Source: Phlegmacium glaucopus (lineage: Eukaryota; Basidiomycota; Agaricomycetes; Agaricales; Cortinariaceae). From it: a stretch of DNA of 64,000 nt. A program made the translations under genes and the position numbers. Of this stretch, positions 1 through 11,027 are shown in pieces (the stretch's first letter is position 1; each line of letters starts with the position of its first letter). The notes below the pieces were generated by a model. The model made no database searches, was not told where the DNA came from, and was given only the letters and a program-made list of their open reading frames with translations. Location: NCBI GenBank assembly GCA_015039465.1, contig MU130299.1, positions 1 through 64,000 on the forward strand. The letters run 5' to 3'.

Positions 1-566
1 AAATTATGTTCATATTATTTAATATTTTAAACAAGCAAGGGCTTCATAATGCTTAATAGTAGCAATGTATTTCCTATACAGTGCTGTACAGCGTGATATA
101 GTGACAAAAGCGTTCTGGACAGTGCTAGTGTGTGTGACATGAATACTATGGACACTATGACGGACTATAAGTTTGGTGACGTGACTATGACAAACTATGG
201 GGAACCGTAATTTTGGTGACATGACTGTGACACACTGTAGGATTTTCCTGAATTTGCTGATGCAGGGTTGTCGGCAAGTAGGGATTTGGTACTCAAAGCT
301 TGTCTTTGTCTTTTGCTTAGACAATATCTATGTATGTTTTGTGATGAACAATTAGGTGGAATTGTAGTGAATTATATAAGTAGCTTGTAGCGATGTAGTA
401 GTAATATGTGGGCAAAAGCCAGCATGGCTTTTTGGCCAGACAGGAGCCCCTGATCTTACAAATAAAAAGAAACTGAGATTAACTGCGATTCCTGAGTATT
501 AGGAGTCCTGCGACGCGTCGAGTAAATCTCGGGTGGCACTTTATTAGGAGCAGACATACCTTGTAA
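1..566. other. No gene recognised; flank of the DIRS-like element
   Basis: AT-rich sequence without a convincing exon. A short ACTATGACG-like pattern recurs at about 140-240. The terminal repeat of the neighbouring DIRS-like element may lie at 480-560, but no matching partner was found at its other end. Confidence 0.4.
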
Positions 567-1522
567 CTAGCGTTGAATGGGAGGCATGGTTATTCTGGTG
601 AACTCATCGTGCTGTAGCGGGTGAGCCTGCATGTAAGGTGCTAGTATTTGTGCGTGCTTTCTGAGGTAAGCGAGGAAAGCATCGCTGGCCCAGCAGCCTT
701 TGACTTTCATGATGTCGAAAGGTGTACCACGCAGGAGAAACTCCAGTGTGGAGCCTATCCTTATGCCATGCCCTTGTCGGGGGTCTAAACCGGCTGCTTT
801 GGCAGCAGTCGCTAGCGTCTTAATGAACTTGGATTTTGTGAGCGGTTTGTGGGTATCCCCGACATGGTAAGCGAAGAGATGGAAGTTTTGAGGGGGGGCA
901 TTGGTCACGAGGTGATGTCCAAGCGCAGCTTTGGGGTCTGTGCCCCCATGTTGCCTCGACCACGAGACCTCTTCTCCGAGGATGGGTTCTGCTTTTGTTA
1001 CAGGGAGGGCAAACACGGTCGAAATCAAGTTGTTTCTGTCAGACTCAATTCGGACGCTAGATGGTGTCACATGCTTTCTGGAATGGAAGTCCTTGAGGGT
1101 TCTTACTGTGAACTCCCCGACATGGGCTGCTGTGTAAAAGGTGGTGGTTAAACAGGAAAAAAACAGCCACATGGAGAGGTTGGCTGAGATCGAGGTTGTC
1201 CTTGATGCTGAGCATGAAGTCGATGGTGTATGGCTGCCTCTTCTTTCTCTTAGAAGAGGCCGGGGAGGATTTATCTGCTGACTTTAGCAGGGCTTTGATC
1301 TCAGTGAGGTTCATTCTCCAGGGAATGCCATGGAGCAAATGCCAAGCCCTAATGCCAAAGACATAGTTGCTGATGGCAGAGCCAGAGTATATGCCGCTTA
1401 AGGTAGAAATGAAAGAGGCAATGAGAATGGGGCTAGCTGGAGCCCGTTGCTCTTCAGCGATCATCTTTTTGTTGCAATAGACATGAAAGACGAGGAGTCC
1501 AGAGCTGTACGTTTCCCGCGTT
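567..1522 (-). pseudogene. Tyrosine recombinase (YR) domain of the DIRS-like element
   Basis: Two overlapping frames (up to 1522 going down to about 1160, then 1172-567) read as one recombinase broken by a frameshift near 1150-1180. The N-terminal helical core-binding half contains ETYSSGLLVFHVYC and GIRAWHLLHGIPW. The catalytic half contains VGEFTV, HGIRIGSTLEFLLRG (the H-x-x-R box) and a C-terminal YLRKHAQILAPYMQ stretch with candidate nucleophile tyrosines. These patterns are typical of recombinases in basidiomycete DIRS-like elements. The N-terminal part continues at 2879 and above, because a 1,356-base insertion splits it. Residues before ATRETY in the local open frame come from that insertion and are not recombinase. 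A Crypton is less likely because RT and RNase H lie upstream in the same orientation. Confidence 0.75.
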
Positions 1523-2878
1523 GTCGCGCACCAATACTGATTGGTAGCGTGAGAAGAAAGCTTAAAAGTCGCCATCATGAAAATAAGCGGACTTTGAATT
1601 TGCTTACCTATTTTGGAAGCGGCCCTGAATCGCGTTCCTGGTCAACAAAACCATTCGTTCAACGATAACATCCTCATCGCTCATCATATCCTCAATGTCT
1701 TCCACTACGTTGTCTATCATTTACACTATCGACATGCTCCTTAACATCTACCATCCATTTGTCCCTTGGCTAGTGATACAACAAAGCGATCAATCTACTA
1801 TTTGCATTGGTCATCGGCTCGTGTTTGATTGTATCTTTGGTCCATCATTTCAAGAATGGCCCGTTTATGGATGCATCAGCCACATCTCCCATTATGTCAA
1901 AGGCTTTGTCATCATTGTTGTGGCTATGGACCCACAAGTCTTCGCTTCAGCTATCTATCTTGCTATACCTCGCTCCTGGATCTCACTCAGTCCCCTATCC
2001 TCACTCATCTACCTCTTATCTTATCATTCACTGCCAAAACCATCATTCACGCAGTACCTGAAGCCTTCCCACCCTCTTTATGACAATTTAGGAAGTCCAG
2101 GAGGATCACGACTAAGCAGGAATTGCAGATGAATCAGCAGCAGAGGATTATTCTCGCAGAGTGTCAAGTGTTATCAAGGCTGTGCGACATGGGACCATGG
2201 GCAAGTAGTGTTTTCTCGGGAACAAGGCTGCGCCTTTCAAGTGTTGACTCAGGACCTTTCACATTTTTGACATAACCACACGCCTATGGAGTCGATATAT
2301 TTTTGCTATTGGACTATGTACACTGCCTTCTTTTCTTTTCTCTCGCACTTTGACACTTTACAGATTTTTTTATTGTTCCTTTTTCTTTTCCATTGTTCTT
2401 TTCTTCTCGCAGCTGTCCTCTCTTTATCTTTCTTCCTTTGACAGCGCGTACTTCTTTCTTTTTATTGTTTTACATAGCCTCATCCTTAGGGTATAAATAC
2501 TGCTCTTTTGTACCAGGATAGGTAGTTCAGTTCAATTCATTCTTACCCCCCACTTTCATCATCTCAGTGGAATTCCAGTGAATTCCTTCCTTCAAGTTCG
2601 CTTTTCTTGCCCCTTGCTGTCAATCTATCCCCTATCCCTCAACCGCTATAGTCTTACTGAAGACTCTCTCTTGCTCATCCTCATCCTCGTCTTATACCTC
2701 ATTCATCTTCCAAGACCTTCATCCTCCTCCTTCTCTTCTCTATTCTTTCCCCTTACCTCTGTGTATTAAAAGTCAAGGTTATACCTTCCCTAAACGAACA
2801 ACAGGGAGTCTCTTGACCTAAGGTCTGGTCCACTGTTCTCTGGTTGGTGTTTATATACAACAACAACAACAATTTATA
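1523..2878. mobile_element. 1,356-base insertion (element F) in the recombinase gene, TSD GCGTT
   Basis: The five bases GCGTT occur directly before (1518-1522) and directly after (2879-2883) this segment. Cutting it out with one copy of GCGTT joins the recombinase exactly in frame (WADAT-RETYSSG on the minus strand). There are no terminal inverted repeats and the ends are not TG...CA. The right end is a (CAA)n run followed by ATTTATA, as in some retroposon tails. The interior right half looks like LTR or pol II promoter sequence: TATAAATAC near 2491, then pyrimidine-rich sequence. No long ORF was recognised. The class is unresolved: a non-autonomous retroposon with a CAA tail, or an LTR-derived composite. 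Confidence 0.7.
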
Positions 2879-4215
2879 GCGTTGCGTCTGCCCAGGCTCC
2901 TGCAATGGTTTCTCGTATTCTGTCCAGATCAGCTGGACTGAGGTTGGTTGGGTTTCCTTCAAGGTCTAAGGTATTTTGTGGGGCCAATGGGAGCCAGAGC
3001 CTTAAGCAGTCTCTTGCTAGGACATGGGGTCATCGAGGAGAGGTCAAAGGAGTGAGGGCTTTGGGGTAAGTGGAGGGTCTGATTGTCAGATGAGAGATGC
3101 GTGATGAAGTGGGTTGATGGTGGATCATGAATGGATCAAGGGAAAGTGAGACGGTTGATCTAAGCGAGCTGTCCTTTGTTAGTACAGGAAGGGTCGAGCT
3201 TGGGGCATGGGACGGGGGCGAGTCCTTGCCATATAAGGTGGAGCTCAGTAGGGAGGAGAGGTGCCTGGAAGTCAATGACAAAGGTAGAAAGGGAGACGGG
3301 TATGTCAATGGGGGGGAGGAGCAATGAGAGAGAGCTGTACTTTCCTCTGGAGGGCCCATCAGCCGAGTTTTCTTTGCTGGGAACATAGCGAGTGTGAAAG
3401 GTAAGGCTACCCTCTTCTGCGATGTCATGGACATCCCTAAAGACGAGGTTTGTGAGCCAGTTACAACTGCAGCCAGCCCACCAGCCCTCGATGATGCCGC
3501 GGTTGTCACCGTAGACTTTGTAATGCGAGCCAGGTTTGGGTTGAGTGTCGCGGAGAGTGATGCAGAGGAATAGGAAGCCAACAGCTTCCGCCCATCTGAT
3601 GTCACGACCGTTGGTCTTCCAGCCTGGTAAGAGCCTCCAGGCTTGCCACTTATGCCCAATTGTGATGCCAATACCGACTTCCAAGCTAGCATCTGAATAA
3701 GCGAGGAGGTTGATGATGGGTAGGGGTCCGGGGATGGGTCAGAAGAGGTGGGGGTATCCAAGCCTGACTTTCCACCACTGTAAATCTTTTTGAGAATGTT
3801 TTGGTGGGGTACGTGGCATGAAAGGACTGTGGTGGAATAAGCCCATGAAGGTCTCGAGGGAGGTGAGGTATGCGCGTCCAGCTGGAACAATGAGGCAAGC
3901 ATGGAGGAGTTTGCCATAAAGTTTTTGTGTGTCTTCCAAGTTGTGTACAGTCGCCTCTTCCCAAAGAGAGATTGTGTCCAGGTATTTCTGTTTCTTCTGT
4001 GATGAAATGGAGACTTCTCGAAGAGGGAGGTTCCAGAGGAAACTGATGAACGGGACTTCGTCTTGGAATGGGATATCTTTCGAAAGCTCCCAGGGAATGC
4101 CAAGTTCGCTAGAGATTGCATCAATGTCTGCGATGTTGTAGGTGAATTGAGCATCTTTGTCTGACCTGGGTGAATTCTGCGACGCATCCTCATCAAATTC
4201 CTCGTAATTCCTATT
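2879..4215 (-). pseudogene. DIRS-like RT 3' part, RNase H and start of the recombinase linker
   Basis: From about 4205 downward, one minus frame reads EEFDEDAS, then ELGIPWELSKDIPF, FISFLWNLPLREVS and YGKLLHACLIVPAGRAYLT. This is the thumb/connection region of a DIRS reverse transcriptase. A shifted frame (3684-3160) continues with an RNase H fold including YKVYGDNRGIIEGWW and RYVPSKENSADGPSRG. Farther on (about 3020-2884) comes the recombinase N-terminus ending ETIAGAWADAT. At the 4215 side it abuts the 3' end of the LINE, and its upstream RT part is found 8.5 kb away at 12775-14193. At least one frameshift separates RT and RNase H. Confidence 0.75.
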
Positions 4216-7200
4216 TTATTCTCCGTTGTGGCGAACCATATGTCAGAGAGTATGTACACTGTGATTAACTACTGTAAAGGAAAAACTAGCCTTAACTATG
4301 TAAAGGATCTGCGGCAACTGCATGAAGGTCCCATAAGCAGGCTTCGATGCGATGATAATGCTGTAATAGTAAGGGATGCTAAAATTGGGGGTAAAGTATA
4401 TTAAATGAAGATTAATATGAGAATTAATGTGGGGCCGGAGTAACATCAGAAAGGTGAACAGGGTGAGGAGTGATATTGGATAACATTTAATTGGATGGGT
4501 TGCAGAATCTTTTCGTGGCTTTGATATACTGGAACAGAGGTTTCAACGCGGCGGGCGAGTTGAGTATCTTCGCTAGATCATGTGCTATCAGTCCTAGCGA
4601 GGCTTGCATTACGAGCCTGGGTGCCCTGAACGCTGGGCATTGGAGGATATAGTGTAACACCGTTTCGTTGTATAGTTGGCACATAGGACATAGAGGCGAG
4701 TCCGTCTTGCCCAGACGGTACAAGTGCTTGGCGAGGGGTGCATGGGTGGTTCTTAGTTGAGTGAGGATGGAGGTGTGTTTTTGTGAGAGGGGGCGTGTCA
4801 ATATAAGATACTTGTTCGTGGGTGCTGATGGTAAAATGGACCTAAAACGATCGTGTCTGGGTGATTTGTTCCATTCGAGCTGCGCAGTAGATTTTAGTTC
4901 TGTGTGGAAGGATTGACATATTGCCGATTTGCTGTGGGGTAACTCTTTGCAAAGAAGTTTAGGTGGGTTGGTGCACCTGCTGTGCCTCTCTGACGTGGCT
5001 TTTCTGGCCTCTTCGTCTGCTCTCTTGTTCCCTACTATGGCCTCATGGCCCGGCGTCCATCTGAAGGTGAGTATGACACCCCTATGCTTGTTACATGTGG
5101 CATTGATCTCCTGGATTAGCTCGTCGATAAGATAGTGGCTCACCGCCGGTTTTGTGAGCAACGTCGCTTTGATGATTGCTTGGTTGTCTATCGCTATCGT
5201 CGCCGTTTTGATGTTACATTCCCTGGCCAACATCCTGACTCCTATTATGGCTCCTACACCTTCTCCTTCATACACCGTATGCTGCTCATTTGTGCCCAAG
5301 TAGTAGTTTGCTGATAGCTTTTCCTGATCTCCTCTGAATAGCACCGCCCCTGCCCCTATGTTGCCATCTAGCCCCGAGCCATCCGTATAGACTCTCATGT
5401 CCGCTATATCCTCCTTGTTGTCCTCGATCGCTTCCTCCTTTGTCCCTGCTATCCTAATATTGAAGTTTGGTATCCATTTGTTGTTGTGTCAAACTGTATT
5501 AATATTTTCGATTAGTGTAGGTTTAATATTATATCTATGAAAGAGAATGTGTAAAGGAGTGGGGTGACGTTTGACTAGCCGTAGTGCCGCGTTTCTGACA
5601 GGCTTGTGCAGGGTGTGGTTTGGGGGAAGCGTAGCCATACGAAGTGTAGCTCGATGGAGATGTTTATCAACTAATAAATGAAATGGTAAAAGGTTAGCCA
5701 TGATATCTAACGTATCTGTAGGTGATGTGCGCATAGCGCCTGTAATCATAATAGCAGCTTGCCGTTGAATTGTAGTGAGTTTAGTAAGAGTGGGGTTGTT
5801 CTTGCCCCTGCCCCCTGCACTTGTGGATAGCATTCTGGGGATTGCGATAGCGAGGTAGAGTTGATGTAAGTACATTGCTGAGATACCATGTGATTTGTGG
5901 ATGAGACGACGGAATTGGATGAGCCAATCCTGGCCTTTGGCGAGTGCGGCAGCGCCCTGGGCTTTCCACGAGAGCTTGTTGTCGACCAAAACTCCTAGGA
6001 ATTTGGCTGTTTCAGCAGATTTGATGTGGTTACAACCTAGCATGAGGTCACGTCTTGGTGTCGGAACCTGTTTGTTACGCATGAAGGTATGTGGAACAGT
6101 CTGTTTAGTTAAGTCAAGCAACTGAAACTTATTGATCCCGAATTCACAGTTGTGCGTCTTGGCCCAGACTGAGATGCCGTGGGGTCAATTCATAATGTGC
6201 TGTAGTTTATGGTGCGTTTCTGTGAAATCCTTTCCTGTTACAATGACTGCGGCATCATCAACATATAGGAGAATTGTTTCACCTAACTTGGGATCCGGGA
6301 TTTTAAGAATATCGGCGTTGTATAAGAGATAGCAGATCCCTGAGAAGGGGTCGCCTTGATCTAGGCCGTTGTTGACTGCGAAGAGGGCTGTTTTATGATT
6401 ATCGAAACTGATCATCGTTTGTCGGTTATGTAGTCTGAGTTTCATCCATGCGGTGTATTCTATCGGTATGCCCTTCATGCGCATGTTGTGAACCAGCCTG
6501 TCTATGTTGACGCTGGGGAATGCAGCCTTGACATCTAGGAAAAGAGCTGAAGCTACTAAACCCTTCCACCAGGCGTCTTTGACAATCTTTGTGAATAGGT
6601 GGAGTGAGTCGGCAGTGGTACGTCCTGGACGGGCGCCAAAGTAGTTGGAGGGCAGAATGTCGAATTTTTCACACATCGTGACTATATCTTCTGTGTGACA
6701 CGTGTTAAGTAGTCTGGCCATACCGTCTGATAGGACGATGGGGCGCCATGCTGAGGGGACTGTGTAATCTGATTTGCCTGGCTTCTTCATGACTAGAGTG
6801 TCTGTGAGCGCCCAGTCATCTGGGTAATAGCTGAGCGTGTGAGTGGCTCTGAATAACGGGCTGAGATAGGGGACTAGAACTTCTCTGGCGTTAAGCACGC
6901 TATTTGGGATGGTGTTCTTCCTTGAGGCTTTGAATGGTTTCAGTTTTTTGATTGAGCGATGGATTTGCTCATCTGTGATGTTTGTGAAGGCCCATTTAGG
7001 GGTTGGGTACTCTGTGTCAGGGGGGACTATGGGTGTGAGTGGGTTAGGTTTCGGGAAGAAAGTGTCATAAAAGAGTTTCCCTTTGCTTTCATTGTCGTTC
7101 GCCTCGATGATTACCCTTTTGGTTGTTGGATCAGTAACTTGTAGTGACGGCACTCTCGACCTGCCCGCATCTGTTGCTGGCCCTGTGACCAGTCTACTGG

Positions 7201-7426
7201 CCTTCCAGACGCTCGCCTCATCTATTCCTTCTAGCCAGTCAGCCCAGTGTTCTATCTTGGCCTTCCTAATTGCCTCTGCGTAGTCATTCTGCTGTCTACG
7301 GTATTCCTCGTGAACTGGGTGTTGTTGGTTCCAATGATGATATTTGGACTTGGCACCTAGCCGACACGTGTTCTTTTTTGCCATTTCCAGGTCCTTGTTC
7401 CACCAGCATTTCAAATATGGGCTTGG

Positions 7427-7824
7427 TGTTAGAATTGCCTCATTAGTCTCCTGGGTCTCATCAGATCTTACTCCATTTAACTTTTCATCTCAGATTACAT
7501 CTCAGATTACATCTTAGATTATATCTGATCTGATCTGATCTCCAGATCTATTACTTGATCTCAGATCAGATCCTTTCACACACTGTCAAGATATCTCCAG
7601 ATATCTTTCTTATTGTTCTCTTTCATATATAATCAGTAGCTAACTTGCCAGAAGTCCCCAGTTACTCACTCTGGACTTCAGGCAAGTACTTAGTTGTTTT
7701 ACTCAATGTATTTAGTTACTCACTCTGGACTTCAGCTTATCATAGCTCTTGTGTCACTTACCCTGAGTTCCTGGAATCTCCCACACAGCCATCTTGCACG
7801 CTACTCTACTAGCCAGCTTCAACA
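7427..7824 (+). mobile_element. Solo LTR C (398 bases, copia-like), TSD CTTGG
   Basis: The segment starts TGTTAGAA and ends TTCAACA (terminal TGTT/AACA) and is flanked on both sides by CTTGG (7422-7426 and 7825-7829). Excision restores the LINE frame (SQPS-PYLKCWW). A TATA-like CATATATAATC near 7626 marks the plus strand as the probable LTR sense strand. Near 7486-7550 there is a tandem ATCTCAGATTA repeat that decays into GATCT repeats. The 5-base duplication and TGTT...AACA ends fit Ty1/copia. The internal region has been lost, as in LTR-LTR recombination. Confidence 0.85.
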
Positions 7825-8015
7825 CTTGGTTGTGACAGTTTGACGTTCTCTTCAATCGCGTACTGTATTGCCTCATTGAGTCCTTTAAGCTTCTCGTCAA
7901 ACTCGTGAATGGACTGGATTTCTGCAGGGGGGGGAAGCCTGTCTAGTTGTTCCTGTAGGGTTTCAGTTAGTTTAACCCAATTTGCGTCTCTGAAGTTTTG
8001 TCTAGGCTCCCATGC

Positions 8016-8381
8016 TGTTACGATTATACACGCTGCGTACACACTTTTTAATTTCTTTCTCTTTATCACACATGCGATATTCATTGTTTCATCCACATGC
8101 TGCTACTGCTCTGTTTTCATACATGTGTCGAACACATGTTGTACATACTTCCACCACATGCCTTTCATTTCCTTTTCTAGTATATAAACCTACGTATTCT
8201 GTACAATGTTCTTTACCTAGTCTTTAATAAGAAGATCTTACTCTCTACATCTCTCTCAAAGACGACCGCTGCTCTAGGCCTTTACAAGTCTATGAAGCGC
8301 AAGTCTACGAATTGATACTCGAAACCGACATAGTAACGACTGTTAACGATCAGTAACCCTGAATCGTTCGAAGTCGTAACA
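8016..8381 (+). mobile_element. Solo LTR D (366 bases, copia-like), TSD CATGC
   Basis: Perfect 8-base terminal inverted repeats, TGTTACGA and TCGTAACA, are flanked by CATGC at 8011-8015 and 8382-8386. Removal rejoins the LINE frame (APKDA-WEPRQNF). TATATAAACC near 8181 is a TATA box in the plus sense. No family resemblance to LTR C was seen beyond the termini, so this is an independent insertion. Confidence 0.88.
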
Positions 8382-8594
8382 CATGCGTCCTTGGGGGCCT
8401 GAATGTCGAGCTCCGTAATGATAGGGAGGTGATCCGATTTGATGGGTCTGTTAGCGTCGTCAGCGTAACATTTAATAATACCCTCGAGCATGTCTTCTGA
8501 GCAAAAGACATTATCGACTCTTGTGAAATTACTGGATCCGTGGGCCTTCAGTGTTGGAATGAATGGTGGTAAGGCCATCTTCATGCCGTGGCGG

Positions 8595-9296
8595 TGATAG
8601 GACCCAGGAGATGTCTAGGAATGTAAACGCACCATTTTTGCAGTTTCACAACCTTCGCAGTATACTTGCAGATGCTCACATATCATTGCGGATACTTGCA
8701 GATCATTGCAGGTCATCGCACATACTCGCACATACTCGCAGATCATCGCAGAACACTTGCAGATCATCGCAGATGCTTGCAGTCATCACCAACATTCGCA
8801 TTATCATTTGCAGTTGCCAGCTGTTCTTGCAATCATTAAACACGACTCAAACAAAGGTCACTCAGGTGACTGTATTACTCATCACCTTTGTTTTTATCTT
8901 GTCTCCTTTATTTGGCTCTTATCTCCTATGTTTCATTACCAAAATACCGGACCCATGTGACTCCGCTTTAACCCACATTTTACATTCTTGTTTCATCTTT
9001 CCGCACTTAGCTATTGCTAGTTACTATATTATTAGCAGTAGCAAGTAGGGTAGCACAATAGAACAGGGGAACGGATGAATTACCACAGTTTTGATCCCAC
9101 CTTTGGAACATTGTACTGAGCTACTCTTGCACCCCTTGAAAATCATCCTGCACACTTCGCTTTTTCTGTGCATTATCTCGCACTTTAAAGCGAACCTTCG
9201 CACCTCATAAAACCTCACTATCACCTACTGAAGAGAACTACATCAACCCCACAAACTGCGTACTACTTGCAGTCTGTCCCCACCGCTGGTACATCA
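8595..9296. mobile_element. Solo-LTR-like element A (702 bases), TSD GCGG
   Basis: Ends are TGATAGG...GTACATCA (inverted TGAT/ATCA), flanked by GCGG at 8591-8594 and 9297-9300. Excision restores the LINE endonuclease frame (LLNMLGR-HGMKMALP). The interior near 8640-8790 holds an irregular tandem repeat built on CGCAGATCA/TTGCAGATCA. Long stretches match element B at 10112-11014, for example around 8860-9060 against 10580-10770. The 4-base duplication with TG...CA ends suggests an LTR of Ty3/gypsy type. The sense strand is not clear. Confidence 0.75.
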
Positions 9297-9836
9297 GCGG
9301 CCCAGCATGTTAAGTAAGGGTTGGGCAAGGTTGAGGTTGTGCCTAGTGAATAAGTGGTTGTTGCGTGGTTCGTCCCAAATTGGGTGGTGGCGATTGAAAT
9401 CCCCCGCCCAAAAGGTGGTGATGGGAGGTTGTTACAGCGTTGCTGAGTTGGGTCTCGCATGAACGCCGATAGATGGGTTAGCGCGTCATTGTGTTTGACG
9501 TCATTATAGATATTAATAAAACGGAGCATACCAAACTGGCCGCTGATTTCTATGGCTGTGATGTCAGGGGTGTCGAAGTGTATTTGCTTCCAAGAGTCCA
9601 TAGCTAATTCCGTGCTGATTAGAATTAGCGAACAGGTGCTGTCCGGTCGTTTTTTGTGAGTGGTAGGGTATATAACTGACCACAGCGGGTTAGCTCTGGA
9701 TTTTCCATTAAAGTTGATGAAAGGTTCCTGGATAAGACAAATATCATAAGTGTTTTTTCTGAGCGTTTGTAAGAGGTCAATTTGGCTGATGAGAGATTTG
9801 TTTGTATTCTGCTGCCGTATTCTGAACGGGCGTTGT

Positions 9837-10111
9837 TCAATTACCATTAAGACAATCCATGACATATGACAGTTGCGAGGATTCCGGCAGTGGTCCTATA
9901 TCGTGGTCGCCTGGGTCCATATTGGCCCATGAAGATGAGATATGTTCGGTTATGGTGGGTAACTCCCTTTGCGGGTTACTCACTTCCTTGCTGCGTTGCA
10001 TTTGCGAGAATAGTCCTGGCAGTGTTTGCTGTACTGGTTTAGTCGGCCATCTGGAAGGGGGCACGTCCTTCTTAGCACCTAACGGTTCCAAGTTAGGGTT
10101 TTGGCGTCCGC
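9837..10111 (-). pseudogene. LINE ORF1 tail / ORF1-ORF2 junction
   Basis: An open minus frame of about 90 codons between element B and the start of the endonuclease ORF (GRQNPNLEPLGAKK ... PGDHDIGPLPESS). It is separated from the main ORF1 by element B and ends as ORF2 begins, overlapping it by a few codons as is common in LINEs. It is not in frame with the main ORF1 after removal of B, so a frameshift or a genuine ORF1 stop lies at the junction. No domain is recognised. Confidence 0.45.
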
Positions 10112-11014
10112 TGATAGGATCCATATAGCCTCTAGGTTCATAAACAGGTTATTTTTGCGATTTAACAACTTCGCAGTATACGCAGATACCTCATGGCTAT
10201 CACTACTATTTGCATTGTCGTCCGCGGTTACTGGTGACCCTTGCACTATCATTTGCATGTCCAGTCATACCTTCTACTCCTCGCTCATACATTGCATGTC
10301 CACTCTACGATCCTCATGACTATTGAAAGCACCCTCATCACTCTTCGCACTTCATACTTCAGTCCAATTTCAACTCTTTCTAGCCATATTGGATTTAGCC
10401 ATTTCGCCCTTTCGCAGCAACACCTTCGCACAGCCACTATCTAATCTCGTGATCTTTCACGGCTCACATACACATACCTTACCTCTCCAGTATCCCCTAC
10501 AGTGGTTTTATTATGGTTTGTCTTATTTTGCACTTACTCTCTTTCTACTTTCCATATATATATTTTATCATATCCTTCAAAACAGGAGGTCATTCAACTG
10601 ACCTCCTTACTCATCACTTTTATTTTTACTTTGTCTCCTATTCTTTCGTTACCAAATTACTGGGTCAATGTGACCTTGCATTAGCTCAATTCTTACATTA
10701 CTGTTTCGCATATCCGCACCTAGTTAGTGTGCAACTTTTGTATTAGTACCAGTACCAAGTAGGAGACAAGGCAACAAAGAAACGGGCAGAGTTTGTACCC
10801 CATAACTTTGCAGTATCGTTCTAAGTCACTCACTTAATTGTTTATACTACTCTGCGGACTTCGCTGCGTCTCGCGGATTTCGCTAACTTTGCACATTTCT
10901 CATTCTCTCGCATTTAAGTCACGCGAACTTTGCATTCTCACTTATCGAGGAAATCTACATTAACCCTTCGAACTATGATGTTACTTGTGGTCTGTCCCCA
11001 CCGCAGGTACATCA
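10112..11014. mobile_element. Solo-LTR-like element B (903 bases), same family as A
   Basis: Starts TGATAGGATCC and ends GGTACATCA like element A. Flanks are CCGC (10108-10111) and CCAC (11015-11018), a 4-base duplication with one mismatch. It shares with A the 5' block TTCGCAGTATAC...GCAGAT, the block GGTCA..CTGACC..TACTCATCAC, and the end TCTGTCCCCACCGC. It is about 200 bases longer than A. It lies at the junction of LINE ORF1 and ORF2. Confidence 0.72.
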
Positions 11015-11027
11015 CCACATCGTCACC

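Larger units (their letters stand above)
4487..9865 (-). pseudogene. LINE ORF2: endonuclease, reverse transcriptase, RNase H
   Basis: The endonuclease begins near 9865 (CLIQEPFINFNGK, then AGDFNRHHPIWDEP in a shifted frame near 9400) and continues after solo LTR A (RVDNVFCSEDML, SDHLPIITELDI). After LTRs D and C comes the RT: FLDVKAAFPSVN and an intact YVDD box near 6255. RNase H starts near 5395 (VYTDGSG, AIDNQAIIKA, GNKRADEEA). A Cys/His cluster, CPMCQLYNETVLHYILQC, closes the protein. With the three LTRs removed, the frame from about 9430 to the stop at 4487 is continuous except for two in-frame TGA codons, near 6186 and 5489. A frameshift lies near 9440. So the copy is defective but little decayed. 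The breaks are described only, not repaired. Confidence 0.85.

Noticed and set aside
567..1522. Recombinase gene as a Crypton
   Set aside because: RT and RNase H of DIRS type lie upstream in the same orientation and the split N-terminus joins to them.
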